Source: CAYRLZ01 sp964425275
GTDB lineage: Bacteria; Hydrothermota; Tepidihabitantia; Tepidihabitantales; JBDRVQ01
Reading direction: 5' to 3'
Assembly (NCBI GenBank): GCA_964425275.1
Contig: CAYRLZ010000092.1
Span: 1 to 20,752, forward strand
Length of the DNA: 20,752 bases
Position 1 is the stretch's first letter; the number at the start of each line of letters is the position of its first letter. Position numbers and translations under genes: made by a program. The notes under the pieces were generated by a model that saw only the letters and a list, made by a program, of their open reading frames with translations, did not search any database and had not been told where the DNA came from. Shown here piece by piece: positions 7,303 to 15,633 of the stretch.

Positions 7303-7338
7303 AGGAAGTCGGATTTCCTACGGAAGTCTGTCTTCCGT
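7303..7338. repeat. Pair of adjacent stem-loops (REP-like palindromic element)
   Basis: AGGAA (7303-7307) pairs with TTCCT (7315-7319) around a 7-nt loop. Directly next to it ACGGAAG (7320-7326) pairs with CTTCCGT (7332-7338) around TCTGT, a perfect 7-bp stem. Both share GGAAGTC. There is no T tract, so a simple terminator is unlikely. It could be a dispersed palindromic repeat, but no second copy was noticed in the window. Confidence 0.5.
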
Positions 7339-7393
7339 TCCGCATTTACTCTTTTTCAAAAGGATACTGAATATAACCTTCGCTACCAATTGG

Positions 7394-7645
7394 GATAGAA
7401 CCAATAATAGTATTCCGAATAGGACTCTTTATAGAAGAGAGAATAGCACTACCAATAGCATCCCGTATAGGACAGAGAATAGAACTCCCAATAGGATAGG
7501 GAATAGAACTCTCAGTAGGACAGAGAATAGGATTACCAATAGGTAAGAGAATAGAATACCGAATAGGTGAGAGTTTAGAACCGAGAATAGAACATAGAAT
7601 AGGGCATTTAATACCATCCCGAATAGCACCCCCTGTAGCACTCCC
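7394..7645. repeat. 12-bp minisatellite, 21 units with no change of period
   Basis: The block divides exactly into 21 units of 12 bp, first gatagaaccaat (7394-7405) and last tgtagcactccc (7634-7645). The core TAG at unit positions 3-5 is kept in 20 units; the exception is 7610-7621. Position 7 is mostly A. Units tend to alternate between aatagNactNcc and aataggacagag types, giving a weaker 24-bp period. Units differ a lot from each other but no insertion or deletion breaks the phase. On the minus strand 7429-7653 reads as a hydrophobic x-V-L-F tetrapeptide repeat from a TTG, and on the plus strand an N-R-T-x repeat runs to a TAA near 7544. Neither is claimed as a gene. Confidence 0.9.
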
Positions 7646-7884
7646 CCTTCCAAAAAGAAAAATCCCCTCCGGTGCTAAATGGATTGGTCAAAATAAAAGC
7701 GGTTAGGTCTTTTTAATTAGTTATTCTATCCTCTCATTTTTACCTCCCGGTATAAATTGCCAAAAAATATAAGTCATTGATTTAACTATACTTAATAAAA
7801 TTAGTCTTTCTCTCATATCTAAATATAGAGTAAAAATCGGCTCAAAGTGTTTCACTAAATTTTAATTTTTGGTATCGGACAGAG
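7646..7884. other. AT-rich intergenic DNA with no recognised feature
   Basis: Between the minisatellite and the methionine operon promoter I see no open reading frame, RNA gene, terminator or riboswitch fold. The stretch is rich in A/T runs. Confidence 0.6.
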
Positions 7885-7908
7885 ACCCCAATCATAGAAA
7901 ACTGGGGT
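7885..7908. promoter_or_regulatory. Inverted repeat next to the methionine operon -35 box
   Basis: ACCCCA (7885-7890) and TGGGGT (7903-7908) form a perfect 6-bp dyad separated by 12 bp. The right arm touches the TTGACA at 7909. Arm centres are 18 bp apart, which would suit an operator bound by a dimer, but no regulator is known. Confidence 0.45.
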
Positions 7909-7937
7909 TTGACAGGATAAAAAAAATCCCTTAATAT
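7909..7937 (+). promoter_or_regulatory. Consensus promoter of the methionine operon, leaderless
   Basis: TTGACA (7909-7914), 17-bp spacer, TAATAT (7932-7937), then 7 nt to ATG 7945. There is no ribosome site, and the expected transcription start is the start codon itself. Confidence 0.85.
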
Positions 7938-7944
7938 CTTCTTT

Positions 7945-9750
7945 ATGAAAGACCTTTACGAACGGCTGAATGAAAGAAGACCAATCGTCGCCGATGGCGC
8001 TATGGGCACAATGCTCTATTCCCTCGGTGTCCCAAAGGGGCACTGCTACGATGAGTTGAATCTCTCTAATCCAGAGATTGTAATTCAAATTCATAGGGCT
8101 TACGCCCAAGCCGGAGCAGAGATTATTGAGACCAATACCTTTGGGGCGAACCGGTTTATATTAGAAAAATATTATGACTTAGGAAAAAAGACCTTTGATA
8201 TAAATTATTTTGGGGCAAAGATTGCCCGAGATTCTTGCCCAGATTGTTTTATTGCCGGCGCGGTCGGTCCACTCACCCGACCCTTAGAATTAGCCGAACG
8301 GCTTTCGTCTTCGGAAATGGAGGAAATCTTTGCCTCCCAAATAAATGCCCTCTTAGAAGGCGGTGTTGATTTGATAATTCTTGAGACATTTGCCGATTTG
8401 GCTGAGGCAACAATTGCCTTTAAGACCGCAAAGAGATATTCGGATAAACCAGTTGTCATTTCCTTCTCTTTCACCAAAGATGGTCTCACAGTTTTGGGGC
8501 TTGACCCCGGTTCAATCGCCAAAAGTTTAATTGAAGCCGGCGCTAAAATCATCGGTGTCAATTGCTCAACCGGGCCGCAGGGGGTATTCAATATTATTAA
8601 AAAGATGGCGGCAATGAATCCCGAGTTTCTTGTGGCAATGCCTAATGCCGGTCAGGTTAATTTTCAACAGGGAAGATTCTTTTACCCCGATAATCCAGAA
8701 TATTTTGCCTATTATGCCAAACGGTTCGCCCAGAACGGCGTTTCAATTATTGGCGGTTGTTGTGGCACAACACCCGAACACATTAAAGAAATGGCGCTTT
8801 GTCTGAAAGGAATTACAGTTAAACATATCCCGGCCTCAGTTAAGGTAAAAGAAGAGAAAAGAAAAACGGAAGAACCCCGAGTTTTTTCAACCGCCCTCTC
8901 TTCTAAGGCCGAGAAGAAATTTCTCACAATAATTGAAATGGAGACACCGAAGGGGACAAATCTTGATAAAGAATTGCTTACCGCCCAGAAGTTTCTTACC
9001 TTTGGGGTTGACGCGGTTTCAATCTCGGATAGTCCGATGGGTAGAGTAAAGATGAATCCCTTGCCCCTAGCCTACCGGATAAAAAAGGAGGTCGGTTTAG
9101 ATGTGATTCTTCACATCACCTGTCGCGACCGGAATATCTTAGGCTTGCAAGCCGATTTATTAGCCGCCTATGCCTTAGGGATAGAAAATATCCTCGCCCT
9201 AACCGGTGACCCACCTTCGGCTGGTGATTATCCCTTTGCCGTCGCCGTATATGAGGTAACAGCAACGGGGTTAATTGAAATAGCACAGAAGATGAACCAG
9301 GGGCTGGACGGATTAAATAATCCCCTTTCCTCCCCAACTGGTTTTTGGATTGGTGCGGCTTGCAATGGCACACCGCCGGATATGGAACGAGAACTTAATC
9401 GGATAAAGAGCAAACTTAAAGCCGGGGCAAGGTTTTTAATAACCCAGCCGGTCTTTGACTTAAAACGATTTGAAGAATTCCTATCGCAAATTAAACCTTT
9501 TAATGTGCCAATCTTTGCCGGACTACTTCCTCTGAGCAGTGTTCAGCAGGCAGAATATCTGAAAAACGAGGTTCCGGGTATTACCATCCCGAAGGAATTG
9601 ATAAATCGTCTAAAAAGAGCCGACAATGAAATGAGAGAAGGAATTACTATCGCCCAAGAACTCCGACAGGAAATGAAAAACTTAGTTAACGGCATCTGTC
9701 TTATGACACCATCTGTTAACTATGAGAAGGTCTTGGAGGTCTTAATTTGA
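7945..9750 (+). CDS. Bifunctional homocysteine S-methyltransferase / 5,10-methylenetetrahydrofolate reductase (YitJ-like)
   Basis: This 601-aa fusion joins two steps of methionine synthesis. Residues 1-300 are a homocysteine S-methyltransferase barrel with all three zinc cysteines: Cys207 (GVNCSTG) and Cys272-Cys273 (GGCCGTTP). Residues about 325-601 are a methylenetetrahydrofolate reductase barrel with 'IEMETPKG' (catalytic Glu), 'HITCRDRN' and 'ALTGDPP'. This reductase domain makes 5-methyl-THF using FAD. There is no pterin-binding, cobalamin-binding or activation domain as in full MetH, so the methyl donor of the first domain is open. The layout resembles Bacillus YitJ. It is first gene of the operon, starting from a leaderless promoter, and its TGA overlaps the next ATG by one base. 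Confidence 0.9.
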   Translation: MKDLYERLNERRPIVADGAMGTMLYSLGVPKGHCYDELNLSNPEIVIQIHRAYAQAGAEIIETNTFGANRFILEKYYDLGKKTFDINYFGAKIARDSCPDCFIAGAVGPLTRPLELAERLSSSEMEEIFASQINALLEGGVDLIILETFADLAEATIAFKTAKRYSDKPVVISFSFTKDGLTVLGLDPGSIAKSLIEAGAKIIGVNCSTGPQGVFNIIKKMAAMNPEFLVAMPNAGQVNFQQGRFFYPDNPEYFAYYAKRFAQNGVSIIGGCCGTTPEHIKEMALCLKGITVKHIPASVKVKEEKRKTEEPRVFSTALSSKAEKKFLTIIEMETPKGTNLDKELLTAQKFLTFGVDAVSISDSPMGRVKMNPLPLAYRIKKEVGLDVILHITCRDRNILGLQADLLAAYALGIENILALTGDPPSAGDYPFAVAVYEVTATGLIEIAQKMNQGLDGLNNPLSSPTGFWIGAACNGTPPDMERELNRIKSKLKAGARFLITQPVFDLKRFEEFLSQIKPFNVPIFAGLLPLSSVQQAEYLKNEVPGITIPKELINRLKRADNEMREGITIAQELRQEMKNLVNGICLMTPSVNYEKVLEVLI

Positions 9751-10688
9751 TGAAGACCTTACCTTGTCAGATAACCGGAATCTTCTCTCGTTCTCCGGGT
9801 TTAGTTCGGGCGACAAGGGACTTTGACCGGGGGCGTTGTTCAGGGGAAGAACTGGAGAAAATAAGAAGCGAGGATGTGAAAAAGTTAATTTCCCTTCAGG
9901 AAGGATTCCAGTATATCTCGGACGGAAACCTCCTCTGGCAAGATTTATTTAGACCGTTTACCAAGGTTTTGGGCATTGAGCCCGGTTCTTTAACCCGCTT
10001 CTTTGAAACCAATACCTTTTATCGGAAACCACTGATTACCTCTGAGATAAAATTCACCCCCAATCTAATTGACAACTTCTTCTATTTTGACCTCCTACCG
10101 GAAAATAGTAAGGTCATCCTTCCTGGTCCTTTCACCTTTGCTACTCTGAGCGAAAATCTTTATTATAAAAATGATTTCCTCTTAGTGATTGGTGATATGC
10201 TTGCCCAATTGGTCAGTTATCTCAAGGTGAAGGGGATAAAGGTAATTCAATTCTCGGAACCCAGTTTTACTTATTTTGCCGACCAATTGACCGAAAAGAA
10301 GTTATCTGAGATAAAATTGGCTTATGAGATGATAGTTAAGGATAAAGGGGATTTAGAAATTTATCTCCATACCTACTTTGGTGACTTCCGACCAATCCGA
10401 GACATCTTAAAATTGCCGGTTGATGGAATTGACATTGACTTTATCGCTACACCAATTGAGGGATTGAACCTAAAAACCGAAAAGAAGGTCGGGATTGGTT
10501 GTCTTGACGCCACCAACTCCCTTTTGGAAAATAAAGATGAAGTTGTGGAGTTTGTTAAGATGATAATTGAGCGATTAAATTTGAAGAGATTTTTCCTCTG
10601 TCCAAACTGCGACTTTGATTTCCTGCCTTACCCGGTTGCCGAAAAGAAGATTAAACTTCTTAGAGATATTGCCGGTAGTTTCACTTAG
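9750..10688 (+). CDS. MetE/UROD-superfamily protein lacking part of the zinc site
   Basis: A 312-aa single-barrel protein related to one half of cobalamin-independent methionine synthase. The N-terminus 'CQITGIFSRSPGLVRATRDF' and 'EGFQYISDGNLLWQDLFRPF' match the opening of MetE-like barrels. The zinc site looks incomplete: where a catalytic MetE has His-x-Cys, this protein has 'YLHTYFGDF' (His-x-Tyr), although a cysteine remains near the end in 'LCPNCDFDF'. It may play the part of the MetE N-terminal domain, or act on a corrinoid or another thiol. The start is ATG 9750, one base overlapping the previous stop (TGATG). An in-frame TTG lies one codon earlier. The next gene, a catalytic-type MetE protein, starts 11 nt downstream. 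Confidence 0.75.
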   Translation: MKTLPCQITGIFSRSPGLVRATRDFDRGRCSGEELEKIRSEDVKKLISLQEGFQYISDGNLLWQDLFRPFTKVLGIEPGSLTRFFETNTFYRKPLITSEIKFTPNLIDNFFYFDLLPENSKVILPGPFTFATLSENLYYKNDFLLVIGDMLAQLVSYLKVKGIKVIQFSEPSFTYFADQLTEKKLSEIKLAYEMIVKDKGDLEIYLHTYFGDFRPIRDILKLPVDGIDIDFIATPIEGLNLKTEKKVGIGCLDATNSLLENKDEVVEFVKMIIERLNLKRFFLCPNCDFDFLPYPVAEKKIKLLRDIAGSFT

Positions 10689-10699
10689 AGTAAACGACG

Positions 10700-11809
10700 A
10701 TGCGTTTCTTAACTCAGGAAATTGGTAGTATCGCTAAACCCAATTGGCTGGTGAAAAAGCAGCGCGGAAAGAAATTGACCGAAGACGACTGGTCAGAACT
10801 CAACTACTGGATGGAATTTGGACAAATAAAAGACTGGCAAGAATTAAAGGAGTTGTTAGCAAAAGAGACATTGTCCGATGAGGATAAGATGAGATTGGTG
10901 AGGTGGGCGAGTATTCTGGTTATTAGATGTTTGGAAAAGGTTGGTTTAGATATAATCTATGACGGCGAACAGCACCGCAGCGAGATGTATCAAGAACCAA
11001 TCTCGTATATTGAAGGGTTTGAATTTTTGGGGACGGTGCGGAGCTTTGATAATAAATATTACCTTAAGGCAGCCGCTGTCGGTTGTCCGCGGCTGAAAAG
11101 GTATTACCATTTAGATGAATTTAATTTTATTAAAAGTCAGACGACCAAACCCTTAAAGGTCCCAATCACCGGTCCTTACACCTTAATGAACTGGTCCTTT
11201 AATGAGTTCTATCAGCGGAAGTGGTTGAAGCGAGAAAGGGACAAACCAAAAGCCATCTGGGAGGCGAACCGAGAATTGGCAATGGAATTAGCCCGCCAGA
11301 TAATCCAACCAAATATTGAATCGCTAATTAGAGCAGGGGCGAGAATAATCCAGATTGACGAGCCAGCGGCAACGACTAAACCGAAAGAAATCGGAATATT
11401 TGTTGATGCCTTCAATCAAGCAACGGCCGAGATTAAAGAGTGTAAGTTCACCCTCCATATCTGCTTTAGCAACTACGCTTTATTATATCCCGAAATACTC
11501 AATCTGAAAAATTGTTCCCAGTACACATTTGAATTTGCCAATAAGGGCGGTAGTTATGAATTCCTGAAACTGATGAAAAAAAACCGGGATGAAAGGGAGG
11601 TCGGGTTAGGGGTGATTGATGTCCACACCGATGATTTGGAAACGCCCGAGATTGTATTGGAGCGGATTAAAGAGGCGGTGAAGATTATTGAACCGGAGCG
11701 GATATATATAAATCCGGATTGTGGGTTGCGCACCCGTTCCTGGCGCGTTGCTTTTGCTAAATTGAGCAATATGGTCAAGGGGGCTGAATTAGCCAGAAAA
11801 AGGTTGTAA
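10700..11809 (+). CDS. MetE-like methionine synthase, catalytic (C-terminal type) domain
   Basis: A 369-aa protein resembling the catalytic barrel of cobalamin-independent methionine synthase, which transfers a methyl group to homocysteine bound at zinc. The expected zinc ligands are present: His253 and Cys255 (LHICFSN), Glu278 (YTFEFANKGG) and Cys341 (NPDCGLRTR). Other hallmarks are 'IQIDEPA' and 'GLGVIDVHTDDLETPE'. At half the usual MetE length (about 750 aa) it resembles the stand-alone 'core' methionine synthases of archaea and some anaerobes, in which the methyl donor need not be folate. It sits between its paralogue and a Rossmann protein in one operon. No clear ribosome site precedes ATG 10700. 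Confidence 0.85.
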   Translation: MRFLTQEIGSIAKPNWLVKKQRGKKLTEDDWSELNYWMEFGQIKDWQELKELLAKETLSDEDKMRLVRWASILVIRCLEKVGLDIIYDGEQHRSEMYQEPISYIEGFEFLGTVRSFDNKYYLKAAAVGCPRLKRYYHLDEFNFIKSQTTKPLKVPITGPYTLMNWSFNEFYQRKWLKRERDKPKAIWEANRELAMELARQIIQPNIESLIRAGARIIQIDEPAATTKPKEIGIFVDAFNQATAEIKECKFTLHICFSNYALLYPEILNLKNCSQYTFEFANKGGSYEFLKLMKKNRDEREVGLGVIDVHTDDLETPEIVLERIKEAVKIIEPERIYINPDCGLRTRSWRVAFAKLSNMVKGAELARKRL

Positions 11810-11811
11810 GA

Positions 11812-12723
11812 TTGGAGAGAAATAGATCAATTTCATTAAACCCAATTATCCCAAAGGGTGGAATTAAAAGACTAAATTTTGGATTGATTGGTGCCGGGAA
11901 AGTCGGGACTTTTTTCGCTTCCCTTTTAGAAAGAAACGGATTTAAGGTAGTGGCAATTTCCGATAAAGACCAAAAGAAGGCGAGGAGGTGCTATCGGCGG
12001 TTAGGGCGGAAGTATCAATATTTTAGCAACTATGATGTCGCTCATCTTTCTGATGTTCTACTCTGCGCCACCCCGGATGATGTAATTGTCAAGGTTTATA
12101 ATGAGGTGAAGCGATACCTAAAACCGAATGCCTTCTTCTGCCACTTTTCCGGCAGTATCTCTCAGCATCAATTCCCGAGCGACGCCTTGGTTCTCTCAAT
12201 TCATCCGATGTATCCCTTTGCCGAAAGGGATATAGAAAGGATTATAAGACTTTCCCCAAAGGACTGTCCCTTTGCCTTAGAAGGTAACAAAAAGGCGCTT
12301 AAATTAGGGGAGAGGCTGATAAAAACTATCGGTGGCCGGTATATCATAATCCCTTCAGAAGAGAAGGAACTTTATCATCTGGTCTGTATCTTTGCTGCCA
12401 ATTTCCTTTGGGCAAATATGAAGGTGGCGTTCAATTTAGGTAAAGACTTAATTAAAAAGCGAGACTTTCTTTTACCCCTCGCTACCCGAAGTCTTTATAA
12501 TATCTTCCGTTATAAATTAGAAGAGGCAATCACTGGACCAATTACCCGTGGTGATAAGACGACCCTCCAAAGGCACATTAACCTATTACAGAAAAAATTT
12601 CCCCAATACCTACCCCTTTATCAAAATCTATCCTGGGTAATCTTTGATGCAGTAAAGGATAGACTAAACCCTGAGGATAGAGAAGAAATAGAAAGGTTGA
12701 TTACCGGGGGTGTTGCAAAATGA
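11812..12723 (+). CDS. Rossmann-fold dehydrogenase-like protein with DUF2520 domain
   Basis: The protein has an NAD(P)-binding fingerprint near residue 24, 'FGLIGAGKVGTF' (GxGxxG), and a C-terminal helical DUF2520 half with 'YHLVCIFAANFLWANM' and 'GPITRGDKTTLQRHI'. Proteins of this build resemble ProC- or ketoacid reductoisomerase-like enzymes, but no substrate is known. The start is a TTG at 11812, 2 nt after the previous stop, with AAAAAGG about 8 nt upstream. The first 20 residues before the fold are unusual, so a later start near the Rossmann strand remains possible. The end overlaps the lipoprotein gene by ATGA (12720-12723). Confidence 0.8.
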   Translation: MERNRSISLNPIIPKGGIKRLNFGLIGAGKVGTFFASLLERNGFKVVAISDKDQKKARRCYRRLGRKYQYFSNYDVAHLSDVLLCATPDDVIVKVYNEVKRYLKPNAFFCHFSGSISQHQFPSDALVLSIHPMYPFAERDIERIIRLSPKDCPFALEGNKKALKLGERLIKTIGGRYIIIPSEEKELYHLVCIFAANFLWANMKVAFNLGKDLIKKRDFLLPLATRSLYNIFRYKLEEAITGPITRGDKTTLQRHINLLQKKFPQYLPLYQNLSWVIFDAVKDRLNPEDREEIERLITGGVAK

Positions 12724-13649
12724 AGAAAAGTAGAAAAATTTTTCTCTTCTGGCTTTTATTTCTCAGCACCTGTGCCAAAAAGGCACTACCGCCGAGTCCG
12801 GATAAATTTGCTCCAGGTTTAAAGGAAATCGTCTCCAAAAACCGAACAACAATTCAACTGCTCTTTGATGAGGAGATTAGAGAAGGGAGTTTTCTCCTCT
12901 TCTCCCTATCTGAGACCCTAAAAATTAAGGCGACAAAGATTAAGGGAGATAAGATTTATCTCACAACCGAACCCCAGAAGAAGAAGAGGTATAATTTATA
13001 CGGTGCGGTGACCGATTTAGCCGGAAACCGACGTTGGTTCAAAAGCCATTTCTTGGGCTCAGAGATAAAAGACACAATTAGACCGGAGATAAAAGAGATT
13101 GAGTTTATTAAGAGTGGACTGACGATTACCTTTAATAAACCAATGGATACATCCCATCTCTCCTTTTTTGTCTTTCCGGTAAAGAGAGAAAGGTTTCAAA
13201 TCCGCTGGTCAGCGGAATGGGAAAGATTATCCCTCCAACTTACCGATACAATTCTCCCATCATATCTCTCTTTTCTCATCCGACCAACCCTCACTGACCT
13301 TGAAGGTAATCGATTAAAACGCGGGGCAACCTTTCAGAAATTTTTTGATACCCTGATTGTTACCCAACCGCAATCCGGTAAGGTCCTTCTTAACGAAAAA
13401 GGGGTTGAGGGGGCGACTGTTATTCTAAAAGATTCCATCGTCAGTTTTGCCTTAACCGATACGAATGGCGAGTTTAAGTTGCGATTAAAACCCGGGGTTT
13501 ATAATGTGCGAGCGATTTATGATGCGGACCTTGACGGTCTCATTGATTTCGTTTCGGCTACAGAATTAGAAATCCCAACCAAGGGACCATTTTTGAAACT
13601 AACACCCCAAAAAGAGAAGTTGAAGGTTGATGATTTCCTTTTACACTAA
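12720..13649 (+). CDS. Lipoprotein with Ig-like and carboxypeptidase-regulatory-like domains
   Basis: The 309-aa protein starts with a lipoprotein signal: KKSRK, a hydrophobic run, then the lipobox LSTC with the acylated Cys18. The next 200 residues look like two SbsA/BACON-style Ig-like units, seen in 'RTTIQLLFDEEIREGS' and 'SGLTITFNKPMDTSH'. A third beta domain near residue 220-300, 'GVEGATVILKDSIVSFALTDTNGEFKLRLKPGVYNVRAI', fits the carboxypeptidase regulatory-like fold. It is expected at the cell envelope, facing the periplasm or outside, with a binding or structural role. ATGA overlap with the Rossmann gene and a 13-nt gap to the VWA gene place it in the methionine operon. Confidence 0.8.
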   Translation: MKKSRKIFLFWLLFLSTCAKKALPPSPDKFAPGLKEIVSKNRTTIQLLFDEEIREGSFLLFSLSETLKIKATKIKGDKIYLTTEPQKKKRYNLYGAVTDLAGNRRWFKSHFLGSEIKDTIRPEIKEIEFIKSGLTITFNKPMDTSHLSFFVFPVKRERFQIRWSAEWERLSLQLTDTILPSYLSFLIRPTLTDLEGNRLKRGATFQKFFDTLIVTQPQSGKVLLNEKGVEGATVILKDSIVSFALTDTNGEFKLRLKPGVYNVRAIYDADLDGLIDFVSATELEIPTKGPFLKLTPQKEKLKVDDFLLH

Positions 13650-13662
13650 TCGGTAATTAAAA

Positions 13663-15633
13663 GTGGGGATAATAAACATACTTCTGGTCGGCTTTCTGAC
13701 CCTCTTACTCTTTCTCTATCTTCGGAGAGGCTTCTCTATCTTTTCTCTACTCCGTTTGTTTGGCTTGGTTTTAGCGATTATCTTAATCACCAATCTTGTT
13801 ATCCACTTCACCGATACTCGTAAACCAAAAGATGTGATTATTCTCCTTGATGTCTCGGAGAGTATGAAAGGGGAGAAACTTGCTATTGCGGAGAGGGTTG
13901 CTAAAGAATTTGCCGCCCGAAGAAAAGAGAGCAAGATATTTCCCTTTGCGGAAAACGTTGCCCAAAGAGTCGGTGAGGCATTAAAAGGGATGAGGACCGA
14001 TATCGCCCAGGCTCTAAGGTGGGCAACAAATAAAAGACCGGGGGCAATCCTTCTTATCTCCGATGGACTGCATAATACCGAAGAGGACCCAGTCTCTTTT
14101 GTCCGAAAATCAAAGACCCCAATTTATACCATCGCCGTTGGCAAGGAAGAAGGAAGAGACTTAGCGATTACCGACTGCCTTCATCCAGAAAGAGCCAATA
14201 AAGACGAAAGTTTAAAGATTAGGGTTCAGATAAAGGCTGTAAACATCTCCGGGGAGAGGGATTTATCATTAAGAAAAGACGGTCGCCTCTTAGAGAAGCG
14301 AAAGATAAGTTTTGCTGACGGAGAATATTATAAAGAAGAAGAGTTTAATATCCAGCCCCAGAAAATAGGGATTGAGGAATATCAAATTGTCATTGATTCC
14401 ATTCCCGGTGAGGATAGTTATGAAAATAATCGACGTAATTTTTCCATTGCGATACGAGAGAGGAAGAGAAAAATTTATTACATCTCCAATTCTCCTACCT
14501 TCAATTTAAAATTTATCAAAGGGGTCCTCACCGAAGACAAAGATAATGAGATTAATATCCTAATCTCCTTGGACGGACAGGAGTTCTATAAGTATCCTGA
14601 CTTTAAAGAGCGATTCACCAATTTTTTGGATATGGAAAAGGAGGCGATTGTCATTTTTGATAATCTCCGCTTTGGTCTCTTAGCTCCGGTTTTGCGAACC
14701 CAATTAAGAGACCTTTCCTTCAATTGTCGGGGCATCCTTTTTCTCGCCGGTGAAGAAGATTACCGAGAAATAGAAGAGTGGCTACCAACCATCTCGGAAG
14801 GGAAGGTAATCAATAAAGAGATAGAACCGATAATTAGCCAAGGGATGAGAGGTAGCCAAATATTTTATCAGGGAGATGAAAACCTCTTAGAAAATAGCCC
14901 GCCATTTTTGGGTATCCGAAAGACCCGTCCCAAAGAGAAGGCGATTGTCTGGTGGACGAGTTCAGAGGGACCGCTTCTATCTTATTGGCTCTATAAAGAG
15001 AAAAAGATTGTGCAACTTACCGGTTTTCCCTTCTGGCGCTGGTTTTTTTCGCCGGATGAAAATCAAATAAATCGGAAGAAATTTTTAAGCAACCTCTTAG
15101 ATTTTTTCTTATTCGGAGAGGAGAGATTTTATATCAAGACCGATAAGCCGAAATATTATTCCGGAGAAGAAATTAAGATTCGCTTATTGGCAACCGATGA
15201 AAGAGGGATGCCCTGGCAAAATTTAGATTTCACCCTCATCACGGACAAAGGAGATGTCGTCATCCCGATGACCGAAAGGGGAAATGGGATTTACGAAGCA
15301 AATATTCTCCTGCCACCGGGGAAACACCGGCTCCGAGCCGTTGCCTACGAGCGCGGTGAAAAACGGGGCGAGACGGAAACGATAGTAAAAGTTGAAGAGA
15401 TGAGCCTTGAACAGTTAAGGACTGGAGTTGATAAAAAATTACTCTCTCTTCTATCCGAGGCGAGCGGCGGCAAATCTTTCTCCGTAGATAACTACGATTT
15501 TGGCTTACCAAGCCTGGCGGAATATAAAAGAGAATTCAAACTCATCCCCCAAAGAACTCCCTACCTCTATCTCTTAATCACCTCCGTTTTTATTTTGGAG
15601 TGGGTTTTGAGAAAAAGGAGAGGACTACCCTAA
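13663..15633 (+). CDS. Membrane-anchored von Willebrand factor A domain protein (BatA/GATase1-like)
   Basis: A 656-aa envelope protein. Two hydrophobic segments (about residues 3-20 and 26-49) precede a VWA domain with the MIDAS motif DVSES (Asp63-Ser67) and a later 'LLISDG'. A long beta-rich region follows, with a GATase1/alpha-beta segment around 'IVIFDNLRFG' and 'CRGILFLAG', and a Big/macroglobulin-like module 'TDKPKYYSGEEIKIRLLATDERG'. A last transmembrane helix (TPYLYLLITSVFILEWVL) ends in positive residues. This matches the 'VWA domain-containing, BatA-like' proteins found in FCB bacteria, whose exact role is unknown. The start is GTG 13663 and no better start is nearby. It is the last gene of the operon, converging on the nuclease remnant. 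Confidence 0.85.
   Translation: MGIINILLVGFLTLLLFLYLRRGFSIFSLLRLFGLVLAIILITNLVIHFTDTRKPKDVIILLDVSESMKGEKLAIAERVAKEFAARRKESKIFPFAENVAQRVGEALKGMRTDIAQALRWATNKRPGAILLISDGLHNTEEDPVSFVRKSKTPIYTIAVGKEEGRDLAITDCLHPERANKDESLKIRVQIKAVNISGERDLSLRKDGRLLEKRKISFADGEYYKEEEFNIQPQKIGIEEYQIVIDSIPGEDSYENNRRNFSIAIRERKRKIYYISNSPTFNLKFIKGVLTEDKDNEINILISLDGQEFYKYPDFKERFTNFLDMEKEAIVIFDNLRFGLLAPVLRTQLRDLSFNCRGILFLAGEEDYREIEEWLPTISEGKVINKEIEPIISQGMRGSQIFYQGDENLLENSPPFLGIRKTRPKEKAIVWWTSSEGPLLSYWLYKEKKIVQLTGFPFWRWFFSPDENQINRKKFLSNLLDFFLFGEERFYIKTDKPKYYSGEEIKIRLLATDERGMPWQNLDFTLITDKGDVVIPMTERGNGIYEANILLPPGKHRLRAVAYERGEKRGETETIVKVEEMSLEQLRTGVDKKLLSLLSEASGGKSFSVDNYDFGLPSLAEYKREFKLIPQRTPYLYLLITSVFILEWVLRKRRGLP

Noticed and set aside
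7394..7645. CRISPR array
   Set aside because: The repeats are 12 bp and contiguous, with no spacers, no typical repeat length and no cas genes nearby.
7646..7944. SAM riboswitch or T-box before the methionine operon
   Set aside because: The promoter ends 7 nt before the ATG, so no leader RNA exists, and no conserved riboswitch fold was seen further upstream.
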